A stretch of 64,000 nucleotides of DNA, taken from Vibrio sp. MEBiC08052 (GTDB lineage Bacteria; Pseudomonadota; Gammaproteobacteria; Enterobacterales; Vibrionaceae). Location: the NCBI RefSeq assembly GCF_001506075.1, contig NZ_KQ947475.1:3230631-3294630 (forward strand), in the 5' to 3' direction. The translations under genes were made by a program, and so were the position numbers. The notes below the pieces were generated by a model. That model was given only the letters and a program-made list of their open reading frames with translations, was not told the DNA's origin and ran no database searches. Below, one piece after another: positions 58,901 to 64,000 of this stretch (its first letter is position 1; the number at the start of each line of letters is the position of its first letter).

Positions 58901-58930
58901 TATAGCCTATTGAAATATAGTCTATTGAAA
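58901..58930. repeat. Tandem 15-bp duplication
   Basis: TATAGCCTATTGAAA (58901-58915) is followed directly by TATAGTCTATTGAAA (58916-58930), one mismatch. It lies between arfA and the small membrane-protein gene. Confidence 0.7.
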
Positions 58931-58968
58931 GAATTCACCATGCAGCTGTGTACCAACAGCGATGAAGA

Positions 58969-59011
58969 AGCCCTATTCAAAAGCAACATTATGCAGCTTT
59001 TGAATAAGGCT
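58969..59011 (-). promoter_or_regulatory. arfA: Hairpin spanning the arfA stop codon
   Basis: Arms 59011-58996 and 58984-58969 on the minus strand pair over 16 positions with one mismatch; the 11-base loop contains the arfA TAA (58991-58989). The sequence after the stem (TCTTC) is not a T-run, so it looks like an RNase III-type hairpin rather than a terminator. In E. coli, cleavage of such a hairpin makes arfA mRNA lose its stop, so full-length ArfA accumulates only when tmRNA trans-translation fails. Confidence 0.75.
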
Positions 59012-59192
59012 CCCGTACCTGATGTTTTGCTTTACGCTGGAAGCTTCCCTTCCCTTTTTTCGGTTTTTCGACCCGCATTTTAAACACCGGACTGGTGACC
59101 AGTGCTTTCAGGGCATTATCCGTAATCGTGCCACGTTGAATCTCGACATCGTCCGACGGATTGGCATTCTTATATCTCTTTTCTCTTTTCAT
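58989..59192 (-). CDS. arfA: Alternative ribosome-rescue factor A
   Basis: ArfA recruits release factor RF2 to ribosomes stalled on messages without a stop codon, backing up tmRNA. The 67-residue product (from ATG 59192, [15 protein letters not shown]) carries the family core: [20 protein letters not shown] followed by [15 protein letters not shown], the conserved basic C-terminal motif that enters the mRNA channel. A longer frame to 59246 adds an unlikely leader; AAGAGAAG precedes the chosen start. A hairpin overlaps its last codons and the stop, the known mode of tmRNA-dependent control. Confidence 0.9.
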   Translation of the reverse strand: MKREKRYKNANPSDDVEIQRGTITDNALKALVTSPVFKMRVEKPKKGKGSFQRKAKHQVREPYSKAA

Positions 59193-59393
59193 TTGAAACA
59201 CTTCTCTTATTAGTGGTGAATAAAAAAGCACCGTATTGTGCGCCATTGTATTGACATGTCAATTCGTTAAAAGTAAAAAAATGCATTTTATGACTTCATT
59301 AAAAATAATGATGTAACAATGAAAATAAAATCTCAGTAAAATCTAGAATGATCAAAAATATCAGGCACATTTACGTTTAGTCGTAATATTTGA
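59193..59393. other. Divergent intergenic region, arfA and cold-shock gene
   Basis: Holds a perfect 14-bp palindrome, ATTGACATGTCAAT (59250-59263), which contains TTGACA on both strands and may be an operator or -35 elements. TACAAT just inside it towards arfA could be a -10 box, with a poor -35. The rest is AT-rich with no gene. Confidence 0.4.
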
Positions 59394-59421
59394 TTGACAA
59401 CCCCTAAGATTACACTACACT
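59394..59421 (+). promoter_or_regulatory. Candidate promoter of the cold-shock gene
   Basis: Perfect TTGACA (59394-59399) and TACACT (59416-59421), 16 bases apart. Transcription from here leaves a leader of about 145 bases before the ATG, the usual arrangement for cspA-family genes whose 5' RNA structure senses temperature. Confidence 0.5.
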
Positions 59422-59573
59422 CACATAAGGCTAGGAAGCAGTTCTTTGTTTACCATAACGTCTTGTTGGATTTTGTAACTCCCCGGTCGTTCTGTACGCA
59501 ATAGCAATCTACTTTTCCACGCTAGAATGGCCGTTATCGGCTTAGTTTTACTTTGATTTACCAGGAATATATT

Positions 59574-59783
59574 ATGTCTAACACAGTGACTGGCACTGTA
59601 AAGTGGTTCAACGAAACTAAAGGTTTTGGTTTCATCCAACAAGAAAATGGTCCCGATGTTTTTGCTCACTTCAGCGCGATTCAAGGCGACGGTTTCCGTA
59701 CCCTAGCTGAAGGTCAAACTGTTGAGTTTGTGATTTCGCAAGGACAGAAAGGCCCTCAAGCTGAAAACATCAAAGTCCTATAA
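59574..59783 (+). CDS. CspA-family cold-shock protein
   Basis: 69-residue nucleic-acid chaperone consisting of one cold-shock domain. RNP1 is KGFGFI and RNP2 is VFAHF; the start [19 protein letters not shown] is canonical. The ATG at 59574 has AGGAATATATT before it; a frame from 59553 merely reads through the leader. It binds single-stranded RNA/DNA in the cytoplasm. A long leader and a strong terminator make it a monocistronic unit. Confidence 0.96.
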   Translation: MSNTVTGTVKWFNETKGFGFIQQENGPDVFAHFSAIQGDGFRTLAEGQTVEFVISQGQKGPQAENIKVL

Positions 59784-59812
59784 TTAAACATATAGGCAAG
59801 AATCTTTAAAAA

Positions 59813-59842
59813 TAGCCAGCGTTGTATGCTGGCTAATTTTTT
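59813..59842 (+). terminator. Intrinsic terminator of the cold-shock gene
   Basis: TAGCCAGC (59813-59820), a 7-base loop, GCTGGCTA (59828-59835) and then ATTTTTT form a perfect 8-bp stem with a T-run, 30 bases after the stop. Confidence 0.9.
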
Positions 59843-60021
59843 GTCTCAAGCATTTTAGTTTCAACAATAGTCCAGTGTACATCTCGCGATGAGATTGTCA
59901 TTCAGTTCCGCCTCAGTCAACATCTTAACTTAACACAACCCATACTTTTACAGTTCACGGGGCTTGTACTTCTCATCCTCTCATTTAGCGATTAGAATGG
60001 ATAAAAAACTGCCTTCATCTT

Positions 60022-61620
60022 ATGCAAAATTTTTCGATCACAACTCTGTCAACGCTCGCAGAAATGACCATAGATCTTGCCAGTGGTCTCAATGATGAAA
60101 ATCGATTTAACCGTCTGCTGGAAACCATCCGCAAAATCATTCCCTGTGATTGTGTCGCCCTGATGTCCCGCCAAGGGGATACACTCATTCCTTTGGCGAT
60201 GCAAGGCTTGACCAAAGACACCCTCGGACGGCGCTTTATTATTGAAGAACATCCTCGTTTTCAGAAAATTTGCAGTGCCCGTCAGGCAGTCCGATTTGAT
60301 GCTGACTGTACACTGCCCGACCCATTTGATGGATTGCTGCTGCACCACGACGGTGATGTCCCGATTCATTCCTGTATGGGGTTACCGCTGATTTTTGATG
60401 AAAAATTACTTGGTGTACTCACTTTAGACAGTTTGGAAACTGGTGTGTTTACCCATATCCCGGCACGCCATCTGAAAGTGCTTTCAGCGATTGCCGCATC
60501 AACGCTGAAAATGGCGCTGACCTTTTCTCAGTTAGAAACACAAGCCCGTCAGACCCAACAACGACTGCAAGAGCTCAATGAAGAAGGTTGGGAAAGAGAC
60601 CGCAGTGATATCATCGGCACCAGTCGTGTGATGCAATCGATGCATGATGAGATAGACGTCGTCGCTTCATCCGATTTTAATATCCTGATTTTCGGTGAAA
60701 CCGGTGTCGGCAAAGAACTGGTTGCCAGACGAATACACCATCTCTCCGCCAGAAAGCGGCAACCACTAGTGTATGTCAACTGTGCGGCAATCCCGGAAAA
60801 TCTCATTGAAAGCGAATTGTTCGGCCACATTAAAGGCGCATTTACCGGTGCAGACAGAAACCGACTCGGTAAATTTGCACTGGCCCATGAAGGTACTCTT
60901 TTTCTGGATGAAATTGGAGAACTTCCGCTTGCCGCTCAAAGCAAACTACTTAGAGCACTACAAAATAATGAGATTCAGCCCGTCGGTCAGGATCGTGTTC
61001 AACATATTGATGTCCGGGTACTTGCTGCGACGAACCGCGATTTAAAACAAGAAGTTGAAGCGGGTCGATTTCGGGCAGATTTATATCACCGTCTCAGCGT
61101 TTATCCGATTCATGTCCCACCGCTGCGGGAACGCAAGGGTGATGTCAGTCTGCTGGCAGGTTACTTTCTTGAACAAGCCAGAAGAAAGCTCGGCATGACT
61201 CATCTAAAACTGGCACAAGATGTCCTCGATTACCTGATTCAATACAACTGGCCGGGAAATGTCCGAGAAATGGAGCACGTTATCAATCGGGCGGCGCTAA
61301 AAGCCAAAGCCAGTCAGCCTCAGCAAGCACTGACTACGATTACATTAACTGATGTGGGCGTTTTAGAAAGCTTGCCCATCAGCACGCCAGAGACGCTGGA
61401 CAGTCCTGAAGCGACAACATCATCACATATCTCTATAAGTGATGGTCTGCGGCAGGCAACCGATGATTTTCAGCGACAACTGGTAAAAGAGGCATTAATT
61501 CAGTCAGATTATAACTGGGCTCAAGCCGGAAGATTACTCCAAACAGACCGGGCCAATCTGACGCGGTTAGCGAAGCGGTTAGGGATTCAGGTCAAAAAAA
61601 CGCACAAACTGGAGATGTGA
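60022..61620 (+). CDS. norR: Nitric-oxide-responsive sigma-54 activator NorR
   Basis: 532-residue bacterial enhancer-binding protein. An N-terminal GAF domain (1-175) contains His116-Ser-Cys118 followed by MGLPL, matching the His-x-Cys of the non-haem iron centre of E. coli NorR. The central AAA+ domain (about 197-430) has Walker A GETGVGKE near 227, the sigma-54-contacting GAFTGA near 272, and FLDEIGEL (Walker B). The C-terminal Fis-type HTH (NWAQAGRLLQTDRANLTRLAKRLG) binds enhancers. It senses NO and activates detoxification genes. norVW, hmp or nnrS are not in this window. There is no clear Shine-Dalgarno before ATG 60022. The 3' end meets mscS tail to tail, 2 bases apart. Confidence 0.9.
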   Translation: MQNFSITTLSTLAEMTIDLASGLNDENRFNRLLETIRKIIPCDCVALMSRQGDTLIPLAMQGLTKDTLGRRFIIEEHPRFQKICSARQAVRFDADCTLPDPFDGLLLHHDGDVPIHSCMGLPLIFDEKLLGVLTLDSLETGVFTHIPARHLKVLSAIAASTLKMALTFSQLETQARQTQQRLQELNEEGWERDRSDIIGTSRVMQSMHDEIDVVASSDFNILIFGETGVGKELVARRIHHLSARKRQPLVYVNCAAIPENLIESELFGHIKGAFTGADRNRLGKFALAHEGTLFLDEIGELPLAAQSKLLRALQNNEIQPVGQDRVQHIDVRVLAATNRDLKQEVEAGRFRADLYHRLSVYPIHVPPLRERKGDVSLLAGYFLEQARRKLGMTHLKLAQDVLDYLIQYNWPGNVREMEHVINRAALKAKASQPQQALTTITLTDVGVLESLPISTPETLDSPEATTSSHISISDGLRQATDDFQRQLVKEALIQSDYNWAQAGRLLQTDRANLTRLAKRLGIQVKKTHKLEM

Positions 61621-61622
61621 TA

Positions 61623-62501
61623 TCAGGTGATATCAGTCACATCATGTGGCTGTTTTCGTTCACCGCTATTGGAGAAGTGTTCATCGTAGACGGCCATAAA
61701 GTCAGCCCGAATCAACTGCTCCAGTTCGTGAGCCCGCTCTGTCGGGCAGAAAATCATTACATGAACTTTCTGTTCACCAGTTCCGGTACTACTAATGTGA
61801 ATCACCGGATCGGCACCCGGCAAATCCACCCCGGCATGTTTCTCAATCATCAGGTTATAACGACGTGCGACTTCAATAAAATGCTCAAAATGGACTTCGA
61901 TTCGCTTCCGGAATTGAGGAAGTAAGGTATATAGGTTCACAAAGTCACGCACTACGATTTCAAAATTATGAAAGACATAGCGCTTCATAAAGTTCAGGTT
62001 TTTCACCGGATAGGTAAAAAACATACTATTGGGGAGTGTTGCAGTTTTGCCGGTGTAGTGGTAAAGCCCCCCACCCAAGTCGATCTCTTGAATGACGGTT
62101 GCCATCATATTGTGCTCGATGACTTCACCACATAACGAACCGACTTCAATCCAGTCGCCAATACGAAAAGAGCGAGAACTCGCCCGTTGTATCGAACCGG
62201 TAAAACATAAAATAATCTCTTTTGATGCCACAACAATCGCAACCGCAATAGCAGTCACCGACAAGGCAAACTCATTGATCTCTTCTTTCCACAAGAAAAA
62301 ACCGATAATCAACAGCGTAGCAAACGTACCGTTTTTGGTTTGAGACATCCACTTGCGCTGTTTTTCGGTAATAAATGCACCATCGCCCCGAATCAGCGCA
62401 AGTGCACTGCGGCGAATCAGTAAAATAAAACCGACAATAATGACGCTAAACAGTAGCTTATGGGACAACAGATAATCCAGCACGTTGTTTACATAGTCCA
62501 T
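61623..62501 (-). CDS. MscS-family mechanosensitive channel
   Basis: A 292-residue inner-membrane channel. Three hydrophobic segments (about 14-32, 56-72, 76-98) are followed by the MscS signature: pore-lining AIAVAIVVASKEIILCFTGS, then RSFRIGDWIEV and GEVIEH at the start of the beta domain. The C-terminal part is the cytoplasmic cage. It opens on hypo-osmotic shock or conducts small ions; it is closest to the small-conductance YbdG/YnaI-like members rather than classic MscS, judged only by length and sequence feel. GAGAG precedes ATG. It stands alone between norR (convergent) and pepT. Confidence 0.88.
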   Translation of the reverse strand: MDYVNNVLDYLLSHKLLFSVIIVGFILLIRRSALALIRGDGAFITEKQRKWMSQTKNGTFATLLIIGFFLWKEEINEFALSVTAIAVAIVVASKEIILCFTGSIQRASSRSFRIGDWIEVGSLCGEVIEHNMMATVIQEIDLGGGLYHYTGKTATLPNSMFFTYPVKNLNFMKRYVFHNFEIVVRDFVNLYTLLPQFRKRIEVHFEHFIEVARRYNLMIEKHAGVDLPGADPVIHISSTGTGEQKVHVMIFCPTERAHELEQLIRADFMAVYDEHFSNSGERKQPHDVTDIT

Positions 62502-62573
62502 GCATCTCTCTCACAACCAAATATCACAAAAACAGAATTGATCTTTTTGAAGACTCTGTATGCGTATCTCCAA

Positions 62574-62647
62574 TTATCGATAAGAAACAAGGCTTTAGTT
62601 TGGAGCAATCCATACAACCGATGCGGATTGCTCAATCTTATCGATAA
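62574..62647. repeat. Nested inverted repeats between mscS and pepT
   Basis: Outer arms TTATCGATAAG (62574-62584) and CTTATCGATAA (62637-62647) are exact reverse complements, and each contains the palindrome TTATCGATAA. Inner arms GAGCAATCC (62603-62611) and GGATTGCTC (62625-62633) pair perfectly around a 13-base loop. The whole 74-base unit could fold as a cruciform or a two-tier RNA hairpin. It lacks a T-run. The rest of 62502-62790 shows no gene. Confidence 0.75.
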
Positions 62648-62790
62648 CTTGGGTATATATAATGACTGCAAGTTTATCTGAGTTTTTTCATAATGTAGAG
62701 TAATAAACCTGAAACAACTGACACACTTCAAAAGACGAAGACATCTCAAAGGGTCAATAAATCATAATGATACTGTACGTTGATGCCCAC

Positions 62791-64000
62791 TTATCCGCGA
62801 TAAGCCATCGCGGTTTTCTCCGCTATTTTGACAATGACTTTTACCGCCTGTTCCATCCCTTCAATGGTGACAAATTCATGAATTCCGTGAAAATTATAAC
62901 CACCGGTAAATAAATTCGGACAAGGTAAACCTTTGAAAGAAAGCTGCGCACCATCCGTACCACCACGAATCGGTTTGATTTGCGGCTCAATACCCAAATC
63001 GATCATTGCGTCTTTGGCGATTTCAATAATATGGGGATTGGACGCAATAACTTGCTTCATATTGGCATAACTATCCGTAATCTCGAGTTCGACTCGGCCC
63101 CGATGTAATTGATGGTTGAGTGTCTCCACCCGATCTTTCATCTGCACTTTTCTGCGTGCGAGCCCTTGTTGGTCAAAATCTCGTAGCAGATAGGTCAATT
63201 CACTACGGGCTATTCCCATATTCGCTGAGGATAAATGGTAAAAACCTTCATACCCTTCGGTATTCTCCGGTGTCTCATCGGTGGGCATCATCATCTGAAA
63301 TTGAGCCGCAATATTCATAGCATTGACCAGCTTACCTTTTGCGGTTCCGGTATGAACCGACACGCCATAACAGGTGACATGCGCCATTGCCGCATTAAAG
63401 TTCTCATATTCGAGATCACCAACCGGCCCACCATCAACCGTATAAGCCCACTGAGCCCCGAATTTTTCGACATCAAACAGGTCGGCTCCCCGGCCAATTT
63501 CTTCATCGGGAGTAAAGGCAATACAAATTTCACCATGAGGAATATCCGGATGCTCCAGCAACACTTTCATGGCGGTAACGATCTCGGCAACGCCGGCCTT
63601 ATCATCAGCGCCTAAGAGCGTATTCCCATCAGTGGTGATTAAATTGTACCCATGCAATTGGTGTAATTCTTGATATTGAATCGGAGACAGCACTTCATCG
63701 CCCCGCCCCAATGCGATGTCACCCCCCTGATAGTTTTCAACAATCTGAGGCACGACCTTTTTACCTGAAGCATCCGGAGACGTATCTAAATGCGCAATAA
63801 ATCCGATCGATGGTATCTCACCGTCAACATTTGCCGGCAATTTAGCCATGACATAACCATGAGCATCCAGTGTGACATCACTGAGCCCAAGTGTTTGCAA
63901 TTCCTCATATATTGCCTGTGCCAATTTTTTCTGTCCGGACGTGCTTGGACAGCAGTTCCGGTATGGGTTGGATTGTGTATCAAATGACACATAATGCAGA
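62791..64000 (-). CDS. pepT: Peptidase T (tripeptide aminopeptidase), start beyond window
   Basis: Cytoplasmic zinc M20 peptidase that removes the N-terminal residue of tripeptides. Metal-binding segments are visible: [37 protein letters not shown], and NFHGIHEF near the end. The minus-strand frame is open through the right edge: codons before GTG 63990 read L-H-Y, giving [10 protein letters not shown], which lines up with the conserved NYVSLDTQS of E. coli PepT. So GTG 63990 is an internal Val codon and roughly 10 residues plus the start lie outside. About 400 residues are visible, nearly the full family length. Confidence 0.96.
   Translation of the reverse strand, partial: LHYVSFDTQSNPYRNCCPSTSGQKKLAQAIYEELQTLGLSDVTLDAHGYVMAKLPANVDGEIPSIGFIAHLDTSPDASGKKVVPQIVENYQGGDIALGRGDEVLSPIQYQELHQLHGYNLITTDGNTLLGADDKAGVAEIVTAMKVLLEHPDIPHGEICIAFTPDEEIGRGADLFDVEKFGAQWAYTVDGGPVGDLEYENFNAAMAHVTCYGVSVHTGTAKGKLVNAMNIAAQFQMMMPTDETPENTEGYEGFYHLSSANMGIARSELTYLLRDFDQQGLARRKVQMKDRVETLNHQLHRGRVELEITDSYANMKQVIASNPHIIEIAKDAMIDLGIEPQIKPIRGGTDGAQLSFKGLPCPNLFTGGYNFHGIHEFVTIEGMEQAVKVIVKIAEKTAMAYRG

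Noticed and set aside
63988..63990. GTG as the pepT start
   Set aside because: Upstream codons continue the conserved YVSFDTQS block to the window edge.

Overview
The window looks like a gammaproteobacterial chromosome segment, most likely from a Vibrio. The right-hand third carries a typical Vibrionaceae set: guaC, a bifunctional NAD(P)HX repair enzyme, a REC-CheC response regulator, arfA, a cold-shock protein, norR, an MscS-type channel and pepT. This placement rests on gene content and family resemblance, not on a search.

Positions 1-48939 are one minus-strand block devoted to secondary metabolism. Transcription runs from about 48.9 kb towards position 1. It holds eight giant assembly-line genes (620-48939) followed by the 5' part of a cytochrome P450 that leaves the window at position 1. 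Junctions are 4-base ATGA-type overlaps or gaps of 3-29 bases, so this is one translationally coupled operon. In order the line reads: (1) AL-KR-PCP then Cy-A(Cys)-PCP; (2) KS-AT-DH-MT-KR-ACP; (3) KS-AT(degenerate)-DH-KR-ACP; (4) KS-AT-DH-ER-KR-ACP; (5) KS-AT-DH-MT-ER-KR-ACP; (6) KS-AT-DH-KR-ACP; (7) KS-AT-DH*-ACP; (8) TubC-type docking domain-C-A(probably Ala)-PCP-C. The inferred product is an acyl- (possibly alpha-hydroxyacyl-) thiazoline extended by six malonate-derived units, two of them C-methylated, and capped with one amino acid. There is no thioesterase, so release by the terminal C domain is likely, with P450 tailoring. I do not recognise it as a known pathway. Its oddities are a dead AT inside a cis-AT line, a KR with Tyr replaced by His, a terminal PKS module with no KR and a defective DH, and a terminal condensation domain.

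The cluster's upstream edge (48940-49195) is AT-rich. It abuts a plus-strand fragment (49196-49441) that looks like the 3' end of a broken methyltransferase gene. Next comes acuI/yhdH, then the relic of a beta-glucoside (bgl-type) operon on the minus strand: a promoter, two adjacent BglG-type antiterminator/terminator elements with no bglG left between them, a 41-codon EIIB stub whose phosphorylated Cys is already lost, and a frameshifted LamB/BglH-like porin.

From 53.3 kb to 64 kb are ordinary chromosomal genes. Several carry clear regulatory structures: an intrinsic terminator immediately after the guaC promoter, an arfA hairpin that loops out the stop codon, a long cold-shock leader, and a nested palindrome between mscS and pepT. 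pepT runs off the right edge; its start codon is not in the window.
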